Of a stretch of 64,000 bases of DNA, positions 37,018-47,010 are shown piece after piece (the stretch's first letter is position 1; the number at the start of each line of letters is the position of its first letter). The notes beneath the pieces were generated by a model. The model saw only the letters and a program-made list of their open reading frames with translations, made no database searches and had not been told where the DNA came from. The translations under genes were made by a program, and so were the position numbers. This DNA comes from Synechococcus sp. CC9616 (GTDB taxonomy: Bacteria > Cyanobacteriota > Cyanobacteriia > PCC-6307 > Cyanobiaceae), in the NCBI RefSeq assembly GCF_000515235.1, contig NZ_KI911558.1, forward strand, positions 2,557,352 through 2,621,351, read 5' to 3'.

Positions 37018-39180
37018 TCAGCCAATCACACCAAACTCTTCGTCGAGCTCAGCATCTTTGAGCCCCTGGCTGATCTCAGGGTTCAGTCCCTTGAGTTGCA
37101 GGCTGAAATCGGCACCCCGTTGCTGCTTGGTAAACAGCAGATAGTTCCAGCCGGTGTCATCAACGGACTTGAGATTCGACATGTCCAGGATCATGCCCTT
37201 CATGCCAGGAACTCTTTCAACCGCACGCTTCAGGAAGTGAAGCTTGCACTTGGTGAGATCGCCATCCAAGGTGAAAGTACCAATGGCGTTATCGAAGTTG
37301 GTGAGTCCGGCACTGAATCCAAGCCCTGCTGGTTCAATTCGAACGCGCACTCTGACGGCTTTGTCAGATTCGGGCAGGTTGACGATGAGCTTTTCACGAT
37401 CGAAATCGGTGTAATTCTTGTCGTCAATCCAAACTTCAGCCAGCTCAATGCTGCCCGGGGGCAGCAGGTCTGGAGCCACGCGCAACTTGTTGTCAGGCCA
37501 GGCATGGGGCTCGGGCTTGAAGAAGAAGTCCATTGGAATCTTGTTCACCAGCAGATTCGAGTAAATCGCTGCGAGGAAACAGAGTTCAAAGGAGTGATAA
37601 CCAGCCATGGAGTGGCTGCCTTTGCCGCGCTCAGATCCCAAGGCATAGGGCTGACCGTTGGCAAGAACGTTGAAATAAACGCCACCTTGCTCATAGTCAA
37701 GGAACCAGCCGTTATAGAAAGCGCTGCCTTCACGGGCGAAGCGCAGATACTCAGGCTTGTCGTCATAAACGCCAGCCATGATGTAGTAAGCCAGGATGCC
37801 TTGTTCCTGCTGCCACCAGGCCTTGCGGTCGTGCCAAACGCGGCGATAGTGCTCTTCGCCATCCTTCAGCGTCCGCTCCATCATGTCGTACCAGCCACCA
37901 CGCTGGTTATCACATCCGGCAGGGGGAATGGCGTCAGCGATCTGGTGGGCGAAGGTCTTATAGCTCTCCTTTGGCGTCAGGCTCTGCATCCGCGTCAGGT
38001 TCCAGGCAACTTTGAGGTTGTGGCCGACGACGCAACGGGCCTGGTGAATGCCCCACTTCAAATCACGGGACCAGTCGTCGAAGAACTTCTCGTTCATGAA
38101 CGGGCTGTATCCGTAATCCGGGAAGTGATCACAGATGGTGTCGAAGGTGTCTTCGAGGAACGTGGCGTAGCCCTGCTCGCCTGTCGCCAGATAGAGGTTG
38201 ATCAGATAGGCAGGGGCGTGATCTCCTACAGAGTTCCAGTTCTTCTTGGCCTTGTTCACTCCCAGTGAATCTGCTTTCGGGTCGAAGGTGACCGGATCCA
38301 CGTGAGAGTAGTAACCGCCGTAGGGACCGTGGTCCTTGTAGAAGCGGTTCAGGAAGGTAATGGTGTCATCAATATCGGTTCGGATTGTTGGTGATCCGGT
38401 CAGGCGATAAGTCTGTGTGGGACCAGCCAGTGCATAAATCTGCTCGTAACAGGGGATGGCGTTACCTCCTTCATCACCACCAGCGGTGGAGCCCATGTAC
38501 TTACGAAGTGAACCGTCACTCTGAACATCAATTTGGCTGTACCAGTAGCAGATTCCTTCGGATTTATTCTGATGACGGAAATGGCGCTGCATGTATTCCG
38601 TGCCGTTGATGGATGCCTCTAGAGCACGCTCATCACCTGTGACCATGTAGGCCGTTGCAAAGCCATAAATCAGGCGTGAAATGGTATCCAGGTTCTGGAC
38701 ACCATCCTGGTGCATGCCTTCGGCGCTGAGATCGGTGCGGAAATTTTTGAAGTCGATCTTTTCCCCTTCCTCAACACTGAACTGAGATTCAAGGTAGAAA
38801 TTGAGCAGTTGCTGGATCTGGTGAGTCCACCAATTCTGATCCTCAAAACGCAGGTCGTTCGATGTACGACCAAAAAGAAGGAGATGCTTGGCTTCAAATT
38901 TCAGGCCAGTGTCTTCTGGATAGAAGATTCCGTAGGCATGCATAAAACGACCCTCAGAGAGGATCTGGCTCATGTCTGGAGCAACCTGGAAAGGTTCGCC
39001 GAGGTTCCTGACGATCTCGGCGTAGCAAGCATCCGTGATCTTGACCGTGTAGGTTCGCCCGTCGGATGTCTCCAACTCGACCATACCTTTGCAATCAAAG
39101 ATCTCTGGATAAGAGACGCTGCGGATATAACCAGCGACGAGATCTGAGAAAGGAAAGTTGAGCTGATTAGAGGAGGTCAT
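37018..39180 (-). CDS. AGE-type epimerase/isomerase fused to a STAS-like domain
   Basis: This 720-residue protein is built of three parts. Residues about 1-110 form a small beta-rich domain (GRTYTVKITDACYAE). Residues about 120-560 look like an (alpha/alpha)6 barrel of the N-acylglucosamine 2-epimerase/cellobiose epimerase superfamily, with GGWYDMMERTLKDG, WWQQEQGILAYYIM and the H-rich region WGIHQARCVVGHNLK. Residues about 633-720 resemble a STAS domain (KGMILDMSNLKSVDDTGW), with T676 where phosphorylated Ser usually lies. It follows glgX by 59 bases on the same strand, suggesting a sugar or glycogen link. The enzymatic activity is inferred. Confidence 0.7.
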   Translation of the reverse strand: MTSSNQLNFPFSDLVAGYIRSVSYPEIFDCKGMVELETSDGRTYTVKITDACYAEIVRNLGEPFQVAPDMSQILSEGRFMHAYGIFYPEDTGLKFEAKHLLLFGRTSNDLRFEDQNWWTHQIQQLLNFYLESQFSVEEGEKIDFKNFRTDLSAEGMHQDGVQNLDTISRLIYGFATAYMVTGDERALEASINGTEYMQRHFRHQNKSEGICYWYSQIDVQSDGSLRKYMGSTAGGDEGGNAIPCYEQIYALAGPTQTYRLTGSPTIRTDIDDTITFLNRFYKDHGPYGGYYSHVDPVTFDPKADSLGVNKAKKNWNSVGDHAPAYLINLYLATGEQGYATFLEDTFDTICDHFPDYGYSPFMNEKFFDDWSRDLKWGIHQARCVVGHNLKVAWNLTRMQSLTPKESYKTFAHQIADAIPPAGCDNQRGGWYDMMERTLKDGEEHYRRVWHDRKAWWQQEQGILAYYIMAGVYDDKPEYLRFAREGSAFYNGWFLDYEQGGVYFNVLANGQPYALGSERGKGSHSMAGYHSFELCFLAAIYSNLLVNKIPMDFFFKPEPHAWPDNKLRVAPDLLPPGSIELAEVWIDDKNYTDFDREKLIVNLPESDKAVRVRVRIEPAGLGFSAGLTNFDNAIGTFTLDGDLTKCKLHFLKRAVERVPGMKGMILDMSNLKSVDDTGWNYLLFTKQQRGADFSLQLKGLNPEISQGLKDAELDEEFGVIG

Positions 39181-39239
39181 TGGATGTGGTGAGGAATGAG
39201 AGAAATATCAGAGAAAAGTTTTTGAAAATCAGGATGAAG

Positions 39240-41408
39240 TCATGTGGTTTCTCGGGACAGGAGAACCACAATGCTTCGACCAGTAACAACATAACGTTGA
39301 TCGTTGATTTTGACCTGCTGGTCATAGTCAACGATGTCTTCTGGTGAACGTAATGATGTATCGATTGACCGATACCAGTCGAGTCCATCGAATTGAGGAA
39401 TCTCAAAGTCGATGGCGTCCCAATACATATTCATCATCACGTGAATGTTATTGACGCCGTCAGTGTCGTCGGCTGTATCTCCAAGTGTGAAGGCAAGGCA
39501 GCGGGCTTGGGGATCATCCCAGCCTGGTTGATTAACTATAGGACCATGCCAGTGAATATCACTGATGTTAAACCTGTTGGTTCTGCCAGCAAAATAACGA
39601 CCACTGAAATGATTCTTAAATTTCAAACGTTTGTTGATGAGCTTCGACCAGAAGCGAATCATCTCCTGGCTATCTGAGGAGTTGATCTTATCCCAGTTAA
39701 ACCAGTTGATTTCATTGTCGTGGCAGTAAGTATTGTTGTTGCCGCCTTGGCTTCGTTTGAATTCATCCCCTGCAACAATCATTGGCACACCCATCGAAAT
39801 CATCATGATGGTGGCAAAGTTTTTGACTTGCCGTGCTCTTAGATCATTAATCCATTGATCGTCGGTTTCACCTTCAACGCCGCAATTCCAACTCACATTG
39901 TCGTTGATTCCGTCATTATTTCCTTCGCCATTGGCCCAGTTATGTTTTTCGTTGTAAGCGGTTAGGTCGTAGAGAGTGAAGCCATCATGGGCTGTGATGA
40001 AGTTAATGCTGTTCACCGGCTCTTCACGGTGCCATTGATAGAGATCAGAGCTTCCAGTGATTCTTGACGCCACTTCACTGATCAGACCAGGATCACCTTT
40101 GATGAAACCGCGAATCGCGTCGCGATATTTTCCATTCCACTCTGCCCAGCGTGCTCCAGGGAAGTAACCAATCTGATAGAGCCCTGCTGCGTCCCAGGCT
40201 TCAGCGATCACTTTGCTTTTTGCCAGCACATCATCCAGCTCGATGGCCCAGACCACCGGTGGATGCTCCATGGGTGCGCCCGACTCTCCACGGCTAAGAA
40301 CGGATCCTTCATCAAAACGGAAGCCATCGACATGCATCTCTTCAACCCAGAAGCGAAGAGAGTCCAGAATCAGTTTTTCGCCAACAGGATGATTGCAATT
40401 AAAGGTGTTTCCGCAGCCTGTGTAGTCGTAATAAAATTCTTTTGAGCCATCGGCTCCAGTTAGATAGTAATAAGTTGAATTGTCAATTCCTTTGAAACAG
40501 AAGGTTGGGCCTTGATGGTTCCCTTCGTCGGTGTGATTGAAGACCACATCCAGAATGACTTCAATACCCTCTTTGTGCAGGGCTTTGACCATATCTCTGA
40601 ATTCTCTGATGTGTTGTCCGTCGTTGTCGGAGACGCAGTAGGCCTGGTGAGGGGCGAAATAACCAACTGTGCTGTAGCCCCAGTAATTCACCAGTTTTTT
40701 ACCGTCATGCTCGCGCAGCACATCAGTGTGGTCGAAGCAGAGAGGCGGAAGCAGTTCAACTGCCGTAACACCCAATTGCTTGAGATAGGGGATTTTTTCA
40801 ATCAGCCCTAGAAATGTTCCTGGGTTTTTAACGCCGCTGGTTGGACTTTTGGTGAACCCACCCACGTGCATCTCGTAGATCACCGACTGCGCCATGGGCG
40901 TTTGCAGTGGTCGATCACCTTCCCAGTCGTAGTCATCGGTATCGATGATCACGCTGCGCATGCTGGTGTGCAGGTTGTCTCCTGGGAAGCAGGCGTCACC
41001 TCGCTTCCAACGCGACAGGTTGTTGGCTTTGGCGTATGGATCGATCAGAACCTTGTCTGGGTCAAACCGATGTCCATTCCATGGTTCGTGCGGTCCATCA
41101 ACGCGATAGGCGTAACCCATGCCATGGCGGACACCTTCGATGAACACGTGCCAGATATTGAAGCTGCGATTTTTCTGGGAATCGAGTTCTATCACTCGAA
41201 CCGGGTCAGCATCTTCTGGACTGTTGAACAGCAATAAGGTCACTGCCGTTGCGTTTGCGCTGTAAAGCGCAAAGTTCACCCCCGATTCCGTCACTGATGC
41301 TCCAAACGGATGGGAGGAGCCAGACCAACGCCGCAACGCCGTTCCAGTCGGTTCGAGTGGATATCCGCTCAACGTCTTTGAAAGAGGTGCGGTCGCAAGT
41401 GACGTCAT
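39240..41408 (-). CDS. glgX: Glycogen debranching enzyme (isoamylase type)
   Basis: GlgX hydrolyses alpha-1,6 branches left after phosphorylase action on glycogen. The 722-residue GH13_11 protein begins with a CBM48-like domain (about 30-130: SGVNFALYSANATAVTLLLF cited by its ends SGVNFALY and VTLLLF). The barrel has DVVFNHTDEGN, VDGFRFDEGSVL (nucleophile Asp), KVIAEAWDAAG (acid/base Glu) and FITAHDGFTLYDL. It probably heads a two-gene unit with the epimerase-STAS gene. Confidence 0.93.
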   Translation of the reverse strand: MTSLATAPLSKTLSGYPLEPTGTALRRWSGSSHPFGASVTESGVNFALYSANATAVTLLLFNSPEDADPVRVIELDSQKNRSFNIWHVFIEGVRHGMGYAYRVDGPHEPWNGHRFDPDKVLIDPYAKANNLSRWKRGDACFPGDNLHTSMRSVIIDTDDYDWEGDRPLQTPMAQSVIYEMHVGGFTKSPTSGVKNPGTFLGLIEKIPYLKQLGVTAVELLPPLCFDHTDVLREHDGKKLVNYWGYSTVGYFAPHQAYCVSDNDGQHIREFRDMVKALHKEGIEVILDVVFNHTDEGNHQGPTFCFKGIDNSTYYYLTGADGSKEFYYDYTGCGNTFNCNHPVGEKLILDSLRFWVEEMHVDGFRFDEGSVLSRGESGAPMEHPPVVWAIELDDVLAKSKVIAEAWDAAGLYQIGYFPGARWAEWNGKYRDAIRGFIKGDPGLISEVASRITGSSDLYQWHREEPVNSINFITAHDGFTLYDLTAYNEKHNWANGEGNNDGINDNVSWNCGVEGETDDQWINDLRARQVKNFATIMMISMGVPMIVAGDEFKRSQGGNNNTYCHDNEINWFNWDKINSSDSQEMIRFWSKLINKRLKFKNHFSGRYFAGRTNRFNISDIHWHGPIVNQPGWDDPQARCLAFTLGDTADDTDGVNNIHVMMNMYWDAIDFEIPQFDGLDWYRSIDTSLRSPEDIVDYDQQVKINDQRYVVTGRSIVVLLSRETT

Positions 41409-41579
41409 TTCTGATCAAGAATTGTTTGAGCTGTGGCAGTCTTTGGCTGGTTAGTCAAGTTGTTGCTTAACAGTGCGCTACGCAAAATATTAGCAACTCT
41501 AAATTTTTAATAGCACTGAAATGACATAGAAGGTTTTAAAAAATCTTCTCTGTCACGGTTCCCTGACGAGTCGTCTGAT

Positions 41580-44500
41580 TCAGCTGACTTGGATCGCTTC
41601 GCTGCTCTCTAATGTTTCGGAATCAATGCCAACGATTAAAGTTGTTTCACCGGATTTCAATGTTAAAAGACTGTCGTTTCCTTGAGTAATAATTGTGAAC
41701 TGGTCATTGGGCACTTCAATAACATCGCGGTCAATATTTAAGTCAACAATCGTATTACGTCCTCCTTTTACAACAAACGTGTCATGACCGCCACCTCCTT
41801 TGAGAGTGTTCTCACCAGCTCGTCCGATAAGACGGTCATCATCTTTCCCTCCGAGTAGCTCATCATCGCCAGAGCCTCCAAACAGTTGATCATCGCCTTG
41901 GCGACCCTTCAGTTTGTCGTTAGCTTGATAGCCAGTCATGGTGTCATTACCAAGAGTTCCAGTTAAGTCATCTGATTTTTTAGTTCCTAAAACTTCATCG
42001 CCAGGAGTGAGCGACTTGCGACGATGTTTAAAGATTTTATTATCGCCTTTTTGTATCGTATCGGTCTCAATGTAAAAAGCAAATTCCCGTCCATCTTTCA
42101 TATTTCCGTAAAGTGTTCCGTACCCTCTGTCTTCAGGATTTTTTGTAAGGTCAAAGAATGTTCCGTTTATATTTGAAGTCTTCTGCTTGATATTAAGAGA
42201 GGATTCAAGTGTTGGGATATCAGCCTCTGTCTTCATCTCCGGCATGTGGTGTTGGTGATTGCCAGTATGAGATTCGTGACCACTGCCCCCTGTGTAATAG
42301 TAGCTTTTAATTGAAGGATCTTTTCTTCTCGATTTAGTGTTTACCTTCAATGCAATTAAATTCGCGAAGCTGGATTGAATAACTTGCTCAAGTTCGTCTT
42401 TGGTTTGTTGATATTCAGGCCTTGGATTAATGTAGCCAGACGCCACATCAACTGCGCCAGAGTAATCTCCGAAAGGTTGGAAATCATCTGTGAACAGTTC
42501 CGTCGCTTTTCTCATCACATTCCCGTCCAAAGGATTCAAGCTTTGAATTGATTCGAAAATAGATCGTCCATCAAATGCATGAACAAGCCCTTGGCCACCT
42601 TCGCCTTGGCCAACAAGAATATCGACAAAGTTATCACTATTGATGTCACCAGCTGCGAGGTTGATGCTGGTTTTATCATTCCCTTGGAAAGGATTGATTT
42701 TTGCCATCAGTGAGTAATCTGACCCGCTATAAACCTCAATGACTGGCTTTAAATTTCCTCCGCCAAGTCCTGCAATGATGTCGGAATAGCCGTCGCCGTC
42801 GATATCGCCAACGGCTATGGAGCTCTCACTATCACTTGTAAAATCAACATCCTTGAATGGGGTAATGTCCTTCAGGATGTAACTGTCGTCAGTGCCATCG
42901 ATCAATTCCTGTGGGTTGGCTTGAATCGTTGATTCGGGAGTCGTCGCCAACGTGATGTCTGCTCCACCCCAGAAATTCTCGGAACCCATGATTTCTCCAC
43001 TTGTCACACCTTCAAATCGTCCTGTTCCATCTGTGATGGTGTAGTGCTCCTCGGCATAGCCATCGCTATCCTTATCACCGGCGTTGTAATATTCAGATGC
43101 AGAAAGTGAATCTGATCCGTCCGCTGATGAGAAAGTAAAGCCCCCTATAGGGTACGAACTTGGGATTGTGTCGCCATTTGTAGCAGTCAGCTCGCTTGGA
43201 TCTGTATTTGCATTCCAATCATATGAGCCATCGTCGTAGTAAACATCCTGGATGTAAGTTGTTCCTTCAAAGCGAGATATACCCCAGGTGCCAGGTCCAC
43301 CGGTTCCTTCATGATTATCAGGATTTGAAGATTTTTTCTTCAGGTAGATATCACTCTCTACGCCAAGTTGTTTTAATCCAGCATCTTCATTAATCACCAC
43401 ACTTGTCAGATTATCTGGGCTCACAGGGGCAAAGCCTGAAAATTTGTAGACTCCAGTTGCTGCCTGTTTGACGGCATCGCCATCGAAAATACGGATTGTA
43501 AAATCTTCTCCTGAATCCTTTGATTTTTGAATGGTTGCCACATCTGTAATATTGTCACTGAAACCCTTTGTACCGCTGTGGTAATTAGCGTTGTTGTTTA
43601 AGTCATCGCTCCCAAAAAACTTCCCGTAATTAATATCACCGATCGCGAGATTAAAGTTGGCATTATCATCGTCATTTTGGTAAGGCTTGAGTTGGAAGCT
43701 TTTGCTCGCCTCGTTCCCTAATGTCAAATTAGTAGTGCCGCTTGCTTGATCGGGACCAAGAATTGTTGAATCAGTGTTCAGAATTACTTTCACGGCCTGC
43801 ATCATGCCGGCGTCTTCGTGGAAGAGGATGTGACAGTGATTGACATATGCACCAGGAAAATCCTCGAAGCGCATCCTGATTTTTGTAGAGAATGACTGAG
43901 CGTTCTTCGTATCGGGTCCTGCTGCCTGACCGTAGGGGTTGTCAGCATTCTGTGTGCCGTCGATGAATGTACCTCCAAGCACTACGGTATCGGCAAGTTG
44001 ATTACTCGGATAAGCTGAAATTTCGTCTGTTGATAAGCCATTGATTTCCGTGACGATGAAATCATTCTGGTGAATGTGGAACGGATGCCATTCTCCCCAT
44101 ATCCCTGTTCCTGACTCGGATGTATTCTCAATAGTCCATTCCTCTGTTGTACCGAGCATCGGCATTGCCACGACCGATTGCTCTTGAGGAGTATGACCAA
44201 AATATCGTCCATTGATTCTATAGGCACCCTCAAATGTTTGCGGATCGTTATCGTTAAATTGGCTAAAAAATGCACCTGGATCGTCGAAATAACTCGTGTC
44301 CATAGCGCTCCACACAAATTCTCTCTGTTTCAACTTCCCCTTCGAAAGTTTTTTATCAGAACTCTTCATCCATTGGTCGATTTCAGCCTGTTCCTTTTTG
44401 ATATAGTCCCAAGGTTCAGGAGAATCTGGCTGTTTTGAAATTTTCTCTCCTGTAACGTTGACAGTCGCTAAGACCTGCGGTCCCCAGACAAGGTGTCCAT

Positions 44501-45908
44501 CATTGACCCCGTAGTACGTATCGCCAGAAGTGGCGGATGATTTGGAGTCAGTATTGGCGACATCGGGGGCAAGATTTTCTCCCAGGATTTCATCGGTTCC
44601 GTTACTCAAAAAGTAATAGTTGCCAGGTTTGGTGAAGGCATGCTGCACTGTCATGCGTGCACCAGGTGCAATCAATGGTGTCTCAGTTTGCTTCTGCAGA
44701 CCATCCTTTGCCGCTCCTGCTACATCTCCATCAACAGCAACGAGCTCAAATTCCTCAAGACTGATTTTTCCCTCATGTTCGCGGACGAGTTGAATAACAT
44801 GGTGTGAATTAACAGCAAAATTCAGAAATCCAAACAGATTCCATTCTCCTACCTTGGCTTCAATCGTTGGATTGAGTTGGCCATTAACTGTATGGATGAT
44901 GTTTTCAATAGGAGTGCCGTTAAGTCCATAACCATATGGTGAAGAGCCTTCGTCGTTGGGTCCGGGACTCTCCGGGCTGTAGCCATTCGGCATAAAGTTA
45001 TAAGCGATGTATTCAGCTTCAGATACGTGGTATGTCCTCTGTCCGTCCGCATCAACACTGAATTCTGGTGGTGTTGCAATGCGATATGCAGTACCAGATG
45101 GTTCTTGGTTGACGGGATCAGTACTGGATGCCGAACGTTGTTCCTGATTCAGTCCCCAGGTTTGTAGACTCATCCAATACACAGGATCTGTGACTGGGTT
45201 GAAATTATCTAAATCGTCTGTTTCTTCAGTGGAGGGTTGAATCAGCAGGGGCCCTGCAAGACCTTTGGAAACTTGGACATTTGTGGCACCGTGTAGATGT
45301 GGATGGTACCAATCTGGCCCTACAAAGTGATCATCTGGTACTTTTATTTCAGTTTCCCAGGTTTCTCCAGAATCAATCGTAACTAGAACATTATCGCTGT
45401 TTCCTGTTGCTGATACATGAAGCCCGTGGGTGTGCAGATTTGTATCGTCATAATAAATTGATGCATCATCCTCTGGAAGATTATTGACCAGTTTTATTTT
45501 GATCGTATCGCCGGGATCAACAACAATTAGAGGACCATGTGAGCTTCCTGTCTCACCATTGTAAAACTGAAAGTCATCATCGTAGGATGTTTCATTTGAT
45601 GTGTTATTTGCAATTAATTTTCCTAAGCCTGGAATCTCTAATTCGTTGAATGCTGCGAGTTCCAGTTCTAATTCAACAACGTCAGAGTCTGGGCCCCAGG
45701 ATGAATAGTACAGGCCATTGGGGTCTTTATATGTGTACTTCCCTTTTTTGTAATCAGCCTGACCTTTCTGCCATTCTTGCCACGCACTTTTGTATGGGAG
45801 GGTGATATTGGGGTTTGGCAGTACTTTTAAAAATTCCTCTGCGTCATACCCAGGACTCCATTCGGCGTGATGTTCTTGGCCAATGATGTAGAAATCCTTT
45901 AGAGCCAT
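41580..45908 (-). CDS. Giant multicopper oxidase with FG-GAP and RTX repeats, probably secreted by type I system
   Basis: This 1442-residue protein has a multicopper oxidase at about 70-720. Copper ligands are visible: HTHGLH (159-164), YHPHLHG (201-207), HPFHIHQ (near 608) and HCHILFHEDAGMM (near 693). A region of about 300 residues follows with an EF-hand-like DKDSDGYAEE and beta-barrel-like stretches. Two FG-GAP/calcium blocks come next (VGDIDGDGYSD near 1033, AAGDINSDNFVD near 1088), then a His-rich loop (HESHTGNHQHHMPEM). RTX nonapeptides (GGSGDDELLGG type) span about 1320-1376. There is no signal peptide and a typical RTX tail, pointing to type I secretion. The oxidised substrate is unknown; manganese, iron, copper or phenolics are possible. 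Confidence 0.85.
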   Translation of the reverse strand: MALKDFYIIGQEHHAEWSPGYDAEEFLKVLPNPNITLPYKSAWQEWQKGQADYKKGKYTYKDPNGLYYSSWGPDSDVVELELELAAFNELEIPGLGKLIANNTSNETSYDDDFQFYNGETGSSHGPLIVVDPGDTIKIKLVNNLPEDDASIYYDDTNLHTHGLHVSATGNSDNVLVTIDSGETWETEIKVPDDHFVGPDWYHPHLHGATNVQVSKGLAGPLLIQPSTEETDDLDNFNPVTDPVYWMSLQTWGLNQEQRSASSTDPVNQEPSGTAYRIATPPEFSVDADGQRTYHVSEAEYIAYNFMPNGYSPESPGPNDEGSSPYGYGLNGTPIENIIHTVNGQLNPTIEAKVGEWNLFGFLNFAVNSHHVIQLVREHEGKISLEEFELVAVDGDVAGAAKDGLQKQTETPLIAPGARMTVQHAFTKPGNYYFLSNGTDEILGENLAPDVANTDSKSSATSGDTYYGVNDGHLVWGPQVLATVNVTGEKISKQPDSPEPWDYIKKEQAEIDQWMKSSDKKLSKGKLKQREFVWSAMDTSYFDDPGAFFSQFNDNDPQTFEGAYRINGRYFGHTPQEQSVVAMPMLGTTEEWTIENTSESGTGIWGEWHPFHIHQNDFIVTEINGLSTDEISAYPSNQLADTVVLGGTFIDGTQNADNPYGQAAGPDTKNAQSFSTKIRMRFEDFPGAYVNHCHILFHEDAGMMQAVKVILNTDSTILGPDQASGTTNLTLGNEASKSFQLKPYQNDDDNANFNLAIGDINYGKFFGSDDLNNNANYHSGTKGFSDNITDVATIQKSKDSGEDFTIRIFDGDAVKQAATGVYKFSGFAPVSPDNLTSVVINEDAGLKQLGVESDIYLKKKSSNPDNHEGTGGPGTWGISRFEGTTYIQDVYYDDGSYDWNANTDPSELTATNGDTIPSSYPIGGFTFSSADGSDSLSASEYYNAGDKDSDGYAEEHYTITDGTGRFEGVTSGEIMGSENFWGGADITLATTPESTIQANPQELIDGTDDSYILKDITPFKDVDFTSDSESSIAVGDIDGDGYSDIIAGLGGGNLKPVIEVYSGSDYSLMAKINPFQGNDKTSINLAAGDINSDNFVDILVGQGEGGQGLVHAFDGRSIFESIQSLNPLDGNVMRKATELFTDDFQPFGDYSGAVDVASGYINPRPEYQQTKDELEQVIQSSFANLIALKVNTKSRRKDPSIKSYYYTGGSGHESHTGNHQHHMPEMKTEADIPTLESSLNIKQKTSNINGTFFDLTKNPEDRGYGTLYGNMKDGREFAFYIETDTIQKGDNKIFKHRRKSLTPGDEVLGTKKSDDLTGTLGNDTMTGYQANDKLKGRQGDDQLFGGSGDDELLGGKDDDRLIGRAGENTLKGGGGHDTFVVKGGRNTIVDLNIDRDVIEVPNDQFTIITQGNDSLLTLKSGETTLIVGIDSETLESSEAIQVS

Positions 45909-46072
45909 TGGGACTGATGTGCAGGCACTCTCTCTAAGTTATTCATGCAACCCTGGCCGTACCGTTATGTTTTGCTCTGCTGATGAAAATAAGCAATTCG
46001 ACGTAATTTATGGAAAAAGATTGTTAAATTCTGGCGGTTCCTCGGGCTTTTGCGCCACTCGCTGCGCGACAT

Positions 46073-46095
46073 AAAAAAGGTGGGACTAACCCACC
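46073..46095 (-). terminator. Rho-independent terminator after the VOC gene
   Basis: A perfect 6-bp stem GGTGGG/CCCACC (46079-46084 with 46090-46095) with a 5-base loop is followed on the minus strand by six T residues. It ends the 46154-46924 gene and insulates the multicopper oxidase promoter region. Confidence 0.85.
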
Positions 46096-46153
46096 TCATG
46101 GAATAAACGGATGCTTTTTTCAGCTATTTGATATTGACTGACTCCTGTTGTTC

Positions 46154-46924
46154 TCAGCCTGCTGGCCAGGTATGGGAGGTTTTGTTGAGCTTGTTGTACT
46201 GCTCCATGGCCTTGATAAAGTTTTCGCGACAGACAGATCGCACCTGGTTGAACTCCAGTTGTTCGCCATTAGGTCCTTTGGCATAGATCAACGCCCAGCC
46301 TTCAAAAGATCCGGGGAATTCAGTCATCGCGTAGCTTGTCGGAGCCTTATCGAGGTCTTCACGTGATTCAACATCAATTTTGCGGTTGATTGCAACTTCG
46401 GTTAAACCTTTTTTATGAGATTCTTCAACCAACTTATTCGCGAATTCTGTCATATCGACGTCTGATTTAACGTGAAATGACAAGTGTGGAACATTGCCAA
46501 AACCAACACATGAAGTAATTGACTTAAAGATGTTGGGTGCATATGGACCACCTTCCGCTTCTGCGCCGCGGAAATGAAGTAGCTCCAGATTGGTGTTGCC
46601 GAATTGAATGAAACGAACGTCGAGATTATCTTTACCGCTGCGGAGATCAGGAACTCCGTAGTATTCAGGCGAGTGTTCTCCCTCTTTGCTGTTCATTTCA
46701 TCCAACTGGAAGAGGAGATTATGCATTTCTGAACCGTAGAAACCATCTCCACCTACAGCGAGACGACCCCCAAGAATATCGATGTAAAAGGTAAGTGACT
46801 TTTTCAAGTCGGGAGTCGTCATCCCAAAGTGCTGAATTCCCTGCAGCATGTGCCCTAATGCTGAAGGAGTTTCAGTGGTGTCCGGAGAGTAAAGCTCCAT
46901 GGTGTTTGAACCGCTTTTTACCAT
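46154..46924 (-). CDS. VOC (glyoxalase/dioxygenase) superfamily protein
   Basis: This 256-residue protein has one VOC module starting LQGIQHFGMTTPDLKKSLTFY (cited by the ends LQGIQHFGM and KSLTFY, about 26-47) and a second half containing HLSFHVKSDVDMTEFA and NGEQLEFNQV. H33 or so, the second-half histidine and the Glu of GEQLEF fit the His/His/Glu metal triad. The reaction cannot be assigned. The start is ATG 46924; ATG 46900 is an alternative giving MELYSPDTTE. It has its own terminator. Confidence 0.75.
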   Translation of the reverse strand: MVKSGSNTMELYSPDTTETPSALGHMLQGIQHFGMTTPDLKKSLTFYIDILGGRLAVGGDGFYGSEMHNLLFQLDEMNSKEGEHSPEYYGVPDLRSGKDNLDVRFIQFGNTNLELLHFRGAEAEGGPYAPNIFKSITSCVGFGNVPHLSFHVKSDVDMTEFANKLVEESHKKGLTEVAINRKIDVESREDLDKAPTSYAMTEFPGSFEGWALIYAKGPNGEQLEFNQVRSVCRENFIKAMEQYNKLNKTSHTWPAG

Positions 46925-47010
46925 CCCCAATCTGGCTAAAACATTAGGAACTCACCACGACCCAACCGGCATGTCAGTGAATCAATACATAATTGCGAAG
47001 TTTGATTCGA

